This document shows, in pieces, positions 8,921 through 17,594 of a stretch of 51,101 nucleotides of DNA (within the stretch, counting starts at the first letter, position 1; the number at the start of each line of letters is the position of its first letter). This DNA is from Pseudomonadales bacterium (GTDB lineage Bacteria > Pseudomonadota > Gammaproteobacteria > Pseudomonadales > Azotimanducaceae): positions 1 through 51,101 of the forward strand of contig JAKUTH010000015.1 in the NCBI GenBank assembly GCA_022448085.1, read 5' to 3'. The translations under genes and the position numbers were made by a program. The notes below the pieces were generated by a model that was not told the origin of the DNA, did no database searches, and saw nothing but the letters and a program-made list of their open reading frames with translations.

Positions 8921-9438
8921 TGCCGCTTCAAGGCGAATACCTTGGCATGTCGGTTGCCATACCGGACGTCGACCGACCCAATCAGGAGTTTTATACCCAC
9001 TGTGGACAGGGGGTGCTGCACCTGCAGTCATGCGTGAAATGCACGCTACTTCGTTACCCGACGACGACTGCTTGTCCCTGGTGTGCAGAGTCTGAGTACG
9101 TATGGACGCCGGTATCGGGGAAGGGAACGTTGTACTCGTATGGCGAAGTACACCACGCGATCCAACCAACCTTTCAACAATTCACCCCGTACCTCATCCT
9201 ACTCGTTGAACTGGATGAGCAACGCGACCTCCCGAACCGTTTCGACGGGTTACGTATAAACGGCAACCTAGCTGACGCATCCGGGGAAATGGCCAAGCCT
9301 GAACTAGTCGCGACCGTTGGGATTGGCAGTCGTCTGCGCGTCGTCTTTAAATCGATTGGCGACGGCATGGCGATTCCGCTATGGACGCTCGACACCGAGG
9401 CCAAACAAGAAGCTCCCTGGCGATATCCCGACAATTAG
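8917..9438 (+). CDS. DUF35 Zn-ribbon/OB-fold protein, partner of the thiolase-fold protein
   Basis: A 173-residue DUF35 protein: a rubredoxin-like zinc ribbon with C39, C42, C53 and C56 (CVKC and CPWC), then an OB fold beginning VSGKGTLYSYGEVHHA and ending in RVVFKSIGDGMAIPLW. These proteins pair with thiolase-fold enzymes and are thought to bind the CoA-linked substrate; in the Ltp2-ChsH2 complex the DUF35 domain is required for aldolase activity. The start overlaps the thiolase stop (ATGA at 8917-8920), with AAAGGAG upstream; ATG 8920 is an alternative. The acyl-CoA ligase begins 9 nt downstream. Confidence 0.88.
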   Translation: MMPLQGEYLGMSVAIPDVDRPNQEFYTHCGQGVLHLQSCVKCTLLRYPTTTACPWCAESEYVWTPVSGKGTLYSYGEVHHAIQPTFQQFTPYLILLVELDEQRDLPNRFDGLRINGNLADASGEMAKPELVATVGIGSRLRVVFKSIGDGMAIPLWTLDTEAKQEAPWRYPDN

Positions 9439-9447
9439 GAGGCATTG

Positions 9448-11076
9448 GTGTATTTCAACTTGGCAACCATTAGCGAAGCCGTTGCGGACGTCGTTCCAGA
9501 TCGTGAGGCCATTATATTTAAAGACCGTCGCATCACGTACGGAACCTTGCGGGACCGATCGCGACGACTCGCAAACCTGCTTCTTGACCGCGGACTTGGC
9601 ATGCGAACGCCCCGCAATCAACTTCCGGATTGGGAATCAGGCCAGGATCACCTCGGCATCTATCTGTACAACGGTAACGAATACCTTGAAGGCATGTTGG
9701 GAGCGTTCAAAGCCCGCCTCGCTCCATTCAACATTAACTACCGGTACGTCGATGAAGAATTGGTTTACCTACTTAATAACGCTAAGACTCGTGCCCTTCT
9801 GTATCACAGCTCTCTCGCGGATCGTGTACGGGCAATTCGCGACCGCGTTCCATCCATGGAACTACTTGTGCAAGTCACCGACGACGAGAGCGATCTACTA
9901 CCGGGCGCGTTGGACTATGAAACGGCTCTGTCCGAATCGGACGAACGACGACCCGAGGTGGAATGGGACCCCGACGACCTTTACATCCTCTATACGGGCG
10001 GGACTACGGGCATGCCAAAAGGTGTGTTGTGGCGGCATAGCGACGTCCTTATTGCGACCTTGGGCGGTCGTCGAGCCAACGGACATGTTCTTGGAAGCCT
10101 TGAGGAATACGTTGACCGCGCACGAGGCATGGGTAGGAAGTCGCTCCCAGCACCACCCTTCATGCACGGCGCCGGGCATTGGAACGCGCTACAAATGCTT
10201 AACGCAGGTGGAACCGTGGTCATTCAAGACAATGTGTTCCGATTCGATCCGAAAAACGTTCTTGAAATTATCGCCCGGGAAGAAGTCACTACCTTGCTGA
10301 TCGTTGGTGATGCCTTCGGCCGCCCCTTAGCAGATGAACTCGCCAATAACCCTCACAACGTCTCGTCACTTCGAAACATCATTACGGGCGGCGCCATTAT
10401 GACCGCTAACGTCAAGAGAGAGCTGATCGAACTCATCCCGCAAGTGAACATTATCGATTCGGCGGGCTCATCAGAAACTGGTGGCCAGGCGTCGCACGTG
10501 AGTAACGCCAAAGCAGGTGCAGAAACCGGTCGTTTTACCCTCACCCCGAACAATGCGGTATTAGCCGAAGATTTGTCGCAAGTATTGGCCCCGGGTCACA
10601 AGGAACTGGGTTGGTGGGCCCGCAGCGGCAACATCCCCTTAGGCTACTTGGATGACGAAGCAAAAACGCGAGAAACATTTCCAACGGTCAACGGTATTAA
10701 ATACTCCGTTCCCGGGGACAAAGTCCGGCTCTTATCCGATGGCACACTGGAGCTGCACGGCAGAGATTCCATCACTATCAACTCGGGCGGCGAAAAAATA
10801 TTTGCCGAAGAAGTGGAACAAGCCGTCAAACACCACTCGGCAGTGTTCGACGCGGTCGTCACCGGCAGGAGGTCTGAACGCTGGGGCAACGAAGTGGTTG
10901 CAATTGTGCAGCTAAAACAAGGCGTCGCGGCGACTGAAGAAGATTTGCTAGCAGAGTGCGAGCGCCACATCGCGCGATATAAACTGCCTAAGGCATTCAT
11001 TTTTTTAGAAGCCATCGTACGCAGTCCTAGCGGCAAAGCAGACTACCGATGGGCCAAAGACATTGTCGAACGCTGA
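9448..11076 (+). CDS. acyl-CoA synthetase, AMP-binding (FadD19/FadD3-like)
   Basis: A 542-residue ANL-superfamily ligase that activates a carboxylic acid to its CoA thioester through an acyl-AMP. Visible motifs are the P-loop YTGGTTGMPKGVLWRH (from Y182), the adenine-site IIDSAGSSETGG, the hinge GRDSITINSGGEKIFAEEVE, and the C-terminal lysine in SPSGKADYRWAKD (K530). The pattern resembles mycobacterial FadD19 and FadD3, which act on steroid side chains and ring-degradation acids, more than fatty-acid FadD. GTG 9448 sits 5 nt after AGGAGG; the overlapping TTG 9445 is too close. It lies next to the thiolase/DUF35 pair, so it probably supplies their CoA substrate. Substrate identity is inference. 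Confidence 0.9.
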   Translation: MYFNLATISEAVADVVPDREAIIFKDRRITYGTLRDRSRRLANLLLDRGLGMRTPRNQLPDWESGQDHLGIYLYNGNEYLEGMLGAFKARLAPFNINYRYVDEELVYLLNNAKTRALLYHSSLADRVRAIRDRVPSMELLVQVTDDESDLLPGALDYETALSESDERRPEVEWDPDDLYILYTGGTTGMPKGVLWRHSDVLIATLGGRRANGHVLGSLEEYVDRARGMGRKSLPAPPFMHGAGHWNALQMLNAGGTVVIQDNVFRFDPKNVLEIIAREEVTTLLIVGDAFGRPLADELANNPHNVSSLRNIITGGAIMTANVKRELIELIPQVNIIDSAGSSETGGQASHVSNAKAGAETGRFTLTPNNAVLAEDLSQVLAPGHKELGWWARSGNIPLGYLDDEAKTRETFPTVNGIKYSVPGDKVRLLSDGTLELHGRDSITINSGGEKIFAEEVEQAVKHHSAVFDAVVTGRRSERWGNEVVAIVQLKQGVAATEEDLLAECERHIARYKLPKAFIFLEAIVRSPSGKADYRWAKDIVER

Positions 11077-11120
11077 TACGATAACTGGCCCAAATTAAAA
11101 CGTAACAAGGCATCGCTTAA

Positions 11121-11822
11121 ATGATAAAGGGGCAAGTTAAAGCGCTGGTGTTTGATGTCGGAGGAAGCATCTTCGACTGGCAAACGGCAACGCGAACGGC
11201 CGTCGCGACACTCGCGAAATCCAGAAACGTTGAGGTCGATGATCGTGCATTTGCATTCGACTGGCGACGACGGATGTTTGAAACGCTCGGCGAGGTACGT
11301 TCGGGCGCTCTTTCCTGGCGTAACGCCGATCAAATTCATCGAGACGTTCTCGACGAACTGGCAGAAAGATATCCGGCGCTGGGACTCTCGACCGACGACC
11401 GCGATGAGTTGAATCGGGCATGGCACAGGATGGATGTGTGGGAGGACGTGCCAGCCGCACTGAGCGAACTCCGCGACCACTACATCGTTGCAATTTTGAC
11501 GGTTCTGTCGTTATCCATTGTGGTCGATAGCTCAAAACATGCCGGCATTAACTGGGATGCTTATCTGTCGTGCGAATTCCTTGGTACGTACAAGCCGGAG
11601 CCAGAGGCCTATCAATATGCCGCAAGATTGCTCAACGCGACCCCTGAAGAAACCATGATGGTTGCCGTCCATCCACCCGACCTACTCGCCGCTCAGCGTG
11701 CGGGACTAAAGACAGCCTACGTCCTGCCGAAACTAGATGAAATGGGAAGCCAAGGAGAAACTTCTAGTTTCGACATCATTGCCGAAAACTACCGCCACTT
11801 GGCACAACTGCTTTGTGACTAA
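11121..11822 (+). CDS. HAD-superfamily hydrolase, haloacid dehalogenase type II-like
   Basis: A 233-residue HAD protein. Motif I is VFDVGGSIFDW with nucleophile D12, motif II lies in AILTVLS, motif III is the lysine of FLGTYKPEPEAY, and the last segment is VAVHPPDLLAAQRAGLKTAYV. The cap and spacing look like L-2-haloacid dehalogenases, which hydrolyse 2-halo acids by an aspartyl ester intermediate. The GGS after the Asp and the VHPPD end follow that subgroup rather than phosphatases. It could equally be another small-molecule hydrolase. The gene lies 44 nt after the ligase and ends 30 nt before an SDR. Confidence 0.78.
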   Translation: MIKGQVKALVFDVGGSIFDWQTATRTAVATLAKSRNVEVDDRAFAFDWRRRMFETLGEVRSGALSWRNADQIHRDVLDELAERYPALGLSTDDRDELNRAWHRMDVWEDVPAALSELRDHYIVAILTVLSLSIVVDSSKHAGINWDAYLSCEFLGTYKPEPEAYQYAARLLNATPEETMMVAVHPPDLLAAQRAGLKTAYVLPKLDEMGSQGETSSFDIIAENYRHLAQLLCD

Positions 11823-11852
11823 CGCCGCGCTGATTTGAGAAGGAGAGTATCC

Positions 11853-12698
11853 GTGGGAAGACTGAGTAATAAGGTCGCGATCATTACCGGCGGCGCAAGT
11901 GGGATGGGCGCAGCCACAGCGAAACGGTTCGTCGACGAAGGCGCACATGTGATCATCGCCGACTTACAGGTCGACAAGGGCAATGAGCTCGCCGCGTCGC
12001 TCGGCAACAACGCCACATTCATCGCGACCGACGTCGGTCGCGAAGCCGATGTAATCGCCATGATTGACGTCGCTTCATCTCGACATGGCCGACTCGATTG
12101 TCTATTCAATAATGCCGGCTTCGGCGGTGTGGGCGGCGAAATACACGAGACCGATATGGGTGCCGCATACGAACGAACGGTGGCGGGTTTGTTGACAGGC
12201 CCCATTCTTGGAATGAAGCACGCGGCTCCTATCATGCGCGAGCAACAAGAAGGCAGCATTATTTCAACGGCCAGCGTAGCGGGTATGCGAGGTAGCATGG
12301 GGCCGCACGTCTACAGTGCGCTAAAGGCGGCCGTCATTGGGCTCACTCAATCCGTCGCCGTGGAATTGGCAAAAGACTCCGTACGCGTCAACGCCATTTG
12401 TCCTGGCGGAATCATGACTCCTATTTTTCTCGGCGACCGCAGCCCTAAAAGCGGATCCAACGAGTCGCTAGAAGAGGTCCTTCGCCCCGTGTTTAGCAGC
12501 ATCCAACCCATTCCACGTGCGGGAGAACCAAACGACATTGCCAACGCAGCGTTGTTTTTAGCGAGCGACGAATCGAGTTTTATTACGGGACACGCGTTGG
12601 TCGTGGACGGTGGCCTGACAATCGGGAGACGCCGTGACACTCCTGCCAGCGATAGTCCATTGCGCCGCGCGATCAACTCAATTGTCGACGAGGACTAA
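11853..12698 (+). CDS. SDR family oxidoreductase (3-hydroxy/keto reductase type)
   Basis: A 281-residue classical SDR. TGGASGMG at residues 12-19, D37 (IIADLQ, favouring NAD), NNAG at 86-89, and catalytic S141, Y154 and K158 (YSALK) are all present. It ends its core with FITGHALVVDGGL, then a 22-residue hydrophilic tail. GTG 11853 is the likely start, with AAGGAGAG 5 nt or so upstream; an in-frame TTG at 11835 lies inside that ribosome site. Likely role: NAD-dependent oxidation of a hydroxyl group on a pathway intermediate. The substrate is not evident. Confidence 0.85.
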   Translation: MGRLSNKVAIITGGASGMGAATAKRFVDEGAHVIIADLQVDKGNELAASLGNNATFIATDVGREADVIAMIDVASSRHGRLDCLFNNAGFGGVGGEIHETDMGAAYERTVAGLLTGPILGMKHAAPIMREQQEGSIISTASVAGMRGSMGPHVYSALKAAVIGLTQSVAVELAKDSVRVNAICPGGIMTPIFLGDRSPKSGSNESLEEVLRPVFSSIQPIPRAGEPNDIANAALFLASDESSFITGHALVVDGGLTIGRRRDTPASDSPLRRAINSIVDED

Positions 12699-12764
12699 CA
12701 ATGTGGAAAAAGTTCCTCATTTTATTACCCCCCTTCAGCAGCGCTTAAACTCGACCGCGAAACC

Positions 12765-13715
12765 ATGCAACTAACAACCGAGCAACTCGGATTCTTCAAG
12801 GACAACGGCTACCTCATTGTGGCCGGCGTCATGGACCGGCAATTGTGCGCGAAGGCTCGGGATCGGCTATGGGACTCGTTGCCTGCGACGAGCAAAATAA
12901 AAAGGAACGATCCAACCACGCATATCGGCCCCTTTGATAAGCGCGACGTCAAAACGGATCATCTCGACCTCCGCCAGGAGTACCGATGGCAATTGCGCTC
13001 GGTGGGAACCGAACCGCTACTGATCGATCTGGTGTTTTCACCAACGCTCCAAGCCATCGCAACCCAATTGTTAGGCGCCAACATGCTGCAACCGCCTCAA
13101 GTAGGTGGGAGGCCAATGGGTACACACGGTGCGGCATGGCCGGGCGGCCCCGTTGACCCGGCCGATAACCAAGGCGCTCGCGGAATCTACGCCACGCTTC
13201 CGTACGGTGACAGGCCGCGCGAAACAGACCGTTGCCATACCGATGGACATCCATTCAATCTTGGGATGGTCGGTCTTATTGACGCGGTACCCCGCGACGG
13301 AGGCGGCTTTAAAGTATGGCCCGGTTCGCATCGTCGTCTCTACTCGACCTTCCAAATGAGTTACGACCAACCTCGAATCCCCTACTACCCTCACTTACCA
13401 AGCTACAAGGGGATACTGCACACCCCAGAGTACTTAGCGGAAATCAAAAAGATTAACGACGACACGCCAGCCGTTGACTGTTGGGGCTCCGAAGGCGATG
13501 TCGTGCTTTGGCACCATCGAACCGCCCACATGGCAGGACACAACTACTCCGACAAGATTCGACAAGCCGTTCTTTACGACTTTACCCGCAACGATCTTGA
13601 CCACTCCAGAATGCACGCACCACGGAAAGATATGTGGCACGACTGGTCTGGATCGTTGCGGCAGGTAAAAACCACTTACTCAAGAGCTTTTTCCGAATCG
13701 CAACATCTTGGTTAA
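12765..13715 (+). CDS. phytanoyl-CoA dioxygenase (PhyH) family Fe(II)/2OG oxygenase
   Basis: A 316-residue PhyH-type double-stranded beta-helix oxygenase. It begins LTTEQLGFFKDNGYLIVAGV, the usual family opening. The iron facial triad is probably H158 and D160 (CHTDGHPFN) with the distal H255 (RTAHMAGHN). A KVWPGSHR motif lies between. Members hydroxylate acyl-CoAs or small molecules with 2-oxoglutarate and O2. A 66-nt gap separates it from the SDR gene. It converges with the spinster-type MFS gene, the two stops being 12 nt apart. It is one of four PhyH-type proteins in this window. Confidence 0.85.
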   Translation: MQLTTEQLGFFKDNGYLIVAGVMDRQLCAKARDRLWDSLPATSKIKRNDPTTHIGPFDKRDVKTDHLDLRQEYRWQLRSVGTEPLLIDLVFSPTLQAIATQLLGANMLQPPQVGGRPMGTHGAAWPGGPVDPADNQGARGIYATLPYGDRPRETDRCHTDGHPFNLGMVGLIDAVPRDGGGFKVWPGSHRRLYSTFQMSYDQPRIPYYPHLPSYKGILHTPEYLAEIKKINDDTPAVDCWGSEGDVVLWHHRTAHMAGHNYSDKIRQAVLYDFTRNDLDHSRMHAPRKDMWHDWSGSLRQVKTTYSRAFSESQHLG

Positions 13716-13727
13716 CCCGCAGCGCCC

Positions 13728-15347
13728 CTACGTCGAACCCGATCCGTCGAGGGACTCGCCCATGGCTCGGGCACGATCGAGTCGACTGGATTCGTCCTTT
13801 GGCAGATGACGTTGGGCCATGATCAGACAGAAAATACTGACCACAAAAATCAACATCGAACAGGCCATGGCATTACGTAATGCCTCGGCGGATCCGGACC
13901 CGTTCGCCACAAAGACGTCGCTAATTTGGCCGATCACGTATGGGCCCAATGCCAACCCAATAAACGTGTTCACAAGGATGTAATACGCCCCCGCCACGGC
14001 CCGCATTCGCGGCATAACCAAATCATTGGCCGTACTTGGCGGAACACCCGGCCAACATGCGCCCACGAGCGTGGCGAAAAAATTAATCCAAAATGCAACG
14101 TATAAGCTCTCTGCATATATCAAAGCCAGGATCGTCGGCACCATCCCCGCAATCGCGACATATCCAAGTACCAGCCGACCACTCGGATACTTAGTCTTGA
14201 GCCAATCGGCGGCGATACCACCAATCGTGACACCCAAGAAGCCGCCCGCGGCGCCCCCAAGACCGAGCCAAATACCCACCTCTGTGGCCGTCGCACCGTG
14301 TGCGCGCATCAAATACGGCGCCGTCCAAAAACCGACTCCGTATGCGACAAACGCGATGGTGGGGAAAGCAATCATGGTGTAGATCATGGCCTTCGATCCA
14401 AAGATCATCCCAAATGTCGCTGGATCTCTGGATTTGAGCGACTGTGCCCACGAAATCGTCACGTACACGCCGATCCCTGTGGCCACCCATTGCGCGACGG
14501 AACCCGTGAGGGTGATCAACAACACCGCAACAATGGCAATGCCCACAAGAGCAATCAGGTTGAACCGCAATGACGCGCCGGTCCGAACGATCGCCACGAT
14601 GTTGAACGGGGGAATGACAGCCGCCATCTCCGTTCCAAGCACCTTGTATGGCGCGGGATGTGGTTTTGTCACGAGACCCTCACTTAAACCACGGATAGGT
14701 TCCCGCAACGTGCGTACCCACGCCGCCATCAGTAAACCAGGCAGACCGACGGCCATAAAGGCCACGTGCCAACCCTTCAGACCCAACGGGGGGTTGACCG
14801 GAAACGATGCAGTCCACTGATCAAGTATCCAACCGCCTAAGACGAGGCCGATGCCAGCTCCGATATATACGCCCGACGAGTAGATGGCGATGACGGTCGC
14901 CCGCCGTTTCGGCGAGTAGTAATCCGAAAGCATCGAATACGCTGCGGGTGAAGCGCTCGCTTCCCCGATGCCAACCCCAATACGGTAGAGCGCGAGAACA
15001 GAAAATGAGCGGGCAGTTCCTGACAGCGCCGTCATTGCGCTCCAGAAAAAAAGGCCCGCCGAAATGAGACTACGACGCACCCAAACGTCGGCAAAACGTG
15101 CCAACGGAATTCCGAAGACGGCATAAAAGACGGCAAACACGGTCCCATACAAAAAACCAATCTGAGCGTCGCTGACGCCGAGATCCGCCTTAATGCTCTC
15201 AGCCAATATCGACAGGATTTGCCGATCAATAAAATTGAAGACGTAGACGATAACCAACACCATGAGAACGTAATGCGCATAGAGGCCGCCAATCTCTTGC
15301 GGTCTATCGTCGCCCCGGGCCTCGGTCGGCATTGATTCGTCGCTCAT
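13728..15347 (-). CDS. spinster-type MFS transporter
   Basis: A 539-residue membrane protein. The first helix contains VFNFIDRQILSILAESI, the signature start of the spinster-like MFS group. Motif A-like ARFADVWVRR lies between helices 2 and 3, and GIGEASASPAAYSMLSDYY is in helices 4-5. An extended central loop (about residues 205-270) lies between the six-helix halves. ATG 15347 is preferred over a GTG at 15386 because GGGAGGGAGAGG precedes it on the reverse strand. Spinster-type proteins in bacteria are often found beside degradation genes for steroids and aromatics; uptake of the pathway substrate is plausible but inferred. It is divergent from the amidohydrolase gene at 15491. Confidence 0.88.
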   Translation of the reverse strand: MSDESMPTEARGDDRPQEIGGLYAHYVLMVLVIVYVFNFIDRQILSILAESIKADLGVSDAQIGFLYGTVFAVFYAVFGIPLARFADVWVRRSLISAGLFFWSAMTALSGTARSFSVLALYRIGVGIGEASASPAAYSMLSDYYSPKRRATVIAIYSSGVYIGAGIGLVLGGWILDQWTASFPVNPPLGLKGWHVAFMAVGLPGLLMAAWVRTLREPIRGLSEGLVTKPHPAPYKVLGTEMAAVIPPFNIVAIVRTGASLRFNLIALVGIAIVAVLLITLTGSVAQWVATGIGVYVTISWAQSLKSRDPATFGMIFGSKAMIYTMIAFPTIAFVAYGVGFWTAPYLMRAHGATATEVGIWLGLGGAAGGFLGVTIGGIAADWLKTKYPSGRLVLGYVAIAGMVPTILALIYAESLYVAFWINFFATLVGACWPGVPPSTANDLVMPRMRAVAGAYYILVNTFIGLALGPYVIGQISDVFVANGSGSAEALRNAMACSMLIFVVSIFCLIMAQRHLPKDESSRLDRARAMGESLDGSGST

Positions 15348-15490
15348 GCCTCTCCCTCCCATTCGTGACACCAGGGCACCTACCACATCGTACTACCAAG
15401 CAGAGATGTATATAGGGTCAATTAACTACCGCCGTATTTGCAACACGTCACGTTCACTGTAGTGTGGAAAAAATAAGAGGGGCAAGACCA

Positions 15491-16645
15491 ATGCCGTACA
15501 TCACGGATCGTGTTGTGCATGACGCGGACTCGCATGCAATGGAACTACCAGACTGGTTCAGTGAATTCGGAACCGACAAAGTCAAAAAAGCATTTAACCA
15601 CCGCTTCAAGTACGGCATCGATCTACAAGAATTACCGACGCTTCATAAAAGTCCCAAATATCGATCACGGAATGAAGCGGAGATCATGTCTCGAAAGAAT
15701 TATCAGGCCCTCGGTGCCTTCGATCGAGTCGACCGCTCCGAGGCGGTCGACCACATAGGAGTTGCGACCCAATTAGTTTTTCCGACCAGCCCCAACGTCT
15801 GGCTCGAACAACTTGAACACGGCGACGATATCGATCTGCTTTACCAAGTAGCCGAAGCCACGAATCGCGCACAGACGGGTTTTTGCGCTAATGACCCCAG
15901 GCTTTTCCCCGTCGGTTACGTTCCACTCGCCGACCTTGAAAGAACCGCGCACGCAACAGAAAGCGCGATGTCTCTCGGTGCCAAAGCATTATTGATTCCT
16001 TGGGCCTGTCCAAAAAACCATGCGACCAGTCACATCGCACTTGACGCCCTATGGTCGCGCGCCGAAGAAGCCGATGTGCCAATCCTTTTCCATGTCGGCG
16101 CGGCCGATCGTGTCCTACCGGCTGCGCACGCAAACAATGGTCTTCCGCCGGTTGCAGACTTTCACGGGGGTGAAGAGAACTTTCGTTCAATTTCGTACAT
16201 GGCGATCTCTCAAGGTCCCGTTCAAGCGCTATCTATGCTAATTCTCGATGGCGTTCTGGACCGATTTCCTACACTAAAATTTGGCGTCATTGAACTGGGT
16301 GCAGTGTGGCTTCCCGGATTTATGCGGCAACTCGACTCGGCATTTGAAGCATTCGCCCGACACGAAGACCGGCTGCAAAAACTTTCCCTCAAGCCGAGCG
16401 AATTCGTCACGCGCCAAGTGCGAATTACCCCCTACCCAACCGAGCCGACCGGATGGATCATCTCCCAAACGTCCCCGGACGTATGCATGTTTTCCACCGA
16501 TTACCCTCATCTCGAGGGCGGTCGTAATCCGCTAGGTAGGTTTGATAAGTCAACGGCCGAACTAGTGGAATCTGATCGCGACCGTTTTTTTCGGGCAAAT
16601 TTCGAAGACCTCATGGGGTCGGCATTTCGAGGAGCACAAACATGA
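15491..16645 (+). CDS. amidohydrolase 2 family protein
   Basis: A 384-residue TIM-barrel hydrolase/decarboxylase of the amidohydrolase-2 family. The metal motif is VHDADSHAMELPDW (D-S-H-x-x-E), the barrel histidine is in VPILFHVGAAD, and the C-terminal motif is FSTDYPHLEGGRNPLG. ATG 15491 follows AAGAGGGGC at a good distance; an in-frame GTG at 15464 would put that ribosome site inside the gene. It overlaps the LLM oxidoreductase gene by 4 nt (ATGA), so the two products probably act together. The protein is similar in type to the one at 503, and both probably act on carboxylated cyclic compounds. Confidence 0.85.
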   Translation: MPYITDRVVHDADSHAMELPDWFSEFGTDKVKKAFNHRFKYGIDLQELPTLHKSPKYRSRNEAEIMSRKNYQALGAFDRVDRSEAVDHIGVATQLVFPTSPNVWLEQLEHGDDIDLLYQVAEATNRAQTGFCANDPRLFPVGYVPLADLERTAHATESAMSLGAKALLIPWACPKNHATSHIALDALWSRAEEADVPILFHVGAADRVLPAAHANNGLPPVADFHGGEENFRSISYMAISQGPVQALSMLILDGVLDRFPTLKFGVIELGAVWLPGFMRQLDSAFEAFARHEDRLQKLSLKPSEFVTRQVRITPYPTEPTGWIISQTSPDVCMFSTDYPHLEGGRNPLGRFDKSTAELVESDRDRFFRANFEDLMGSAFRGAQT

Positions 16646-17508
16646 AACTAGGCGTCGTCTTTCCGCAAACCGAAATCGGGTCCGATCCGGATGACGTGGC
16701 GCGATTTGCCACCACGGCAGAAGAACTCGGGTACGACCACCTGATCGCCTACGATCATGTGCTTGGCGCAAATACCGCCAGTCGCCCTGATTGGCAAGGT
16801 CCTTACACGTCAAAAAGCATGTTCCACGAGCCTTTCGTACTTTTCGGTTACTTAGCCGGGATCACCGAGACACTCGAACTCGTCACTGCCGTCATTATTT
16901 TGCCGCAACGTCAAACAGCATTGGTTGCAAAACAGGCCGCGTGCGTCGATGTCATATCGCGCGGACGGCTACGTCTCGGTATTGGCACCGGCTGGAACGC
17001 CGTCGAATACGAAGCGCTCAACGAAGATTTCTCCAACCGGGGACGTCGTTCCGAAGAACAAATAGACATGCTTAGAAAACTCTGGGCCGACGAAACGATT
17101 ACGTTTAATGGCGAGTGGCATCGGATCGAAGACGCCGGAATCAACCCATTACCGGAAGCACGACAAATACCCGTATGGCTTGGAGGCATGGCGCCTCAAG
17201 TCATTGATCGCGTCGGCCGAATCGCCGACGGATGGTTCCCGTTCTTTAATCCCAACCTGGGTGAGCAGCTAAAGGAGGTCCATCGATCGGCTGAATCGGC
17301 GGGTCGAGACCCGGCGACGATCGGTATCGAATGCATGGCTCCGTTAACCGACGACAGGGAACACGCGAGAGACCAGTTGAAAAAACTCCGTGACATCGGC
17401 GTCACGCACTCGGCGGTAGTCACCATGAACGCGGGGCTCGTCGGCGCTCAACAACATATTGACGCGATTAAACGATACCGCGACGCCACCAGCGATATCG
17501 TCAGTTAA
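16642..17508 (+). CDS. LLM class F420-dependent oxidoreductase
   Basis: A 288-residue luciferase-like TIM barrel. It starts KLGVVFPQTEIG and has LGYDHLIAYDHVLGA, ISRGRLRLGIGTGWNAVEYEAL and RQIPVWLGGMAP, a pattern typical of the F420-type (TIGR03619-like) LLM proteins. No other domain is present. F420 dependence is a family inference; no F420 biosynthesis gene lies in this window. The reaction would be a hydride transfer to or from a ring or carbonyl substrate. It is coupled by a 4-nt overlap to the upstream amidohydrolase. Confidence 0.82.
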   Translation: MKLGVVFPQTEIGSDPDDVARFATTAEELGYDHLIAYDHVLGANTASRPDWQGPYTSKSMFHEPFVLFGYLAGITETLELVTAVIILPQRQTALVAKQAACVDVISRGRLRLGIGTGWNAVEYEALNEDFSNRGRRSEEQIDMLRKLWADETITFNGEWHRIEDAGINPLPEARQIPVWLGGMAPQVIDRVGRIADGWFPFFNPNLGEQLKEVHRSAESAGRDPATIGIECMAPLTDDREHARDQLKKLRDIGVTHSAVVTMNAGLVGAQQHIDAIKRYRDATSDIVS

Positions 17509-17594
17509 CCCCATCGAGCTTGAAACGCCTGTGCGTTTGACCTGCGGGTTGTTGGATTGCACGATGAATGGGCGTGTCCAAACAAGGAGCAAAG

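Noticed and set aside
5864-11076. Complete steroid degradation cluster
   Set aside because: The ligase, hydratase and lyase resemble side-chain enzymes, but no ring-cleavage genes (such as kstD, kshA, hsaC) are in the window.
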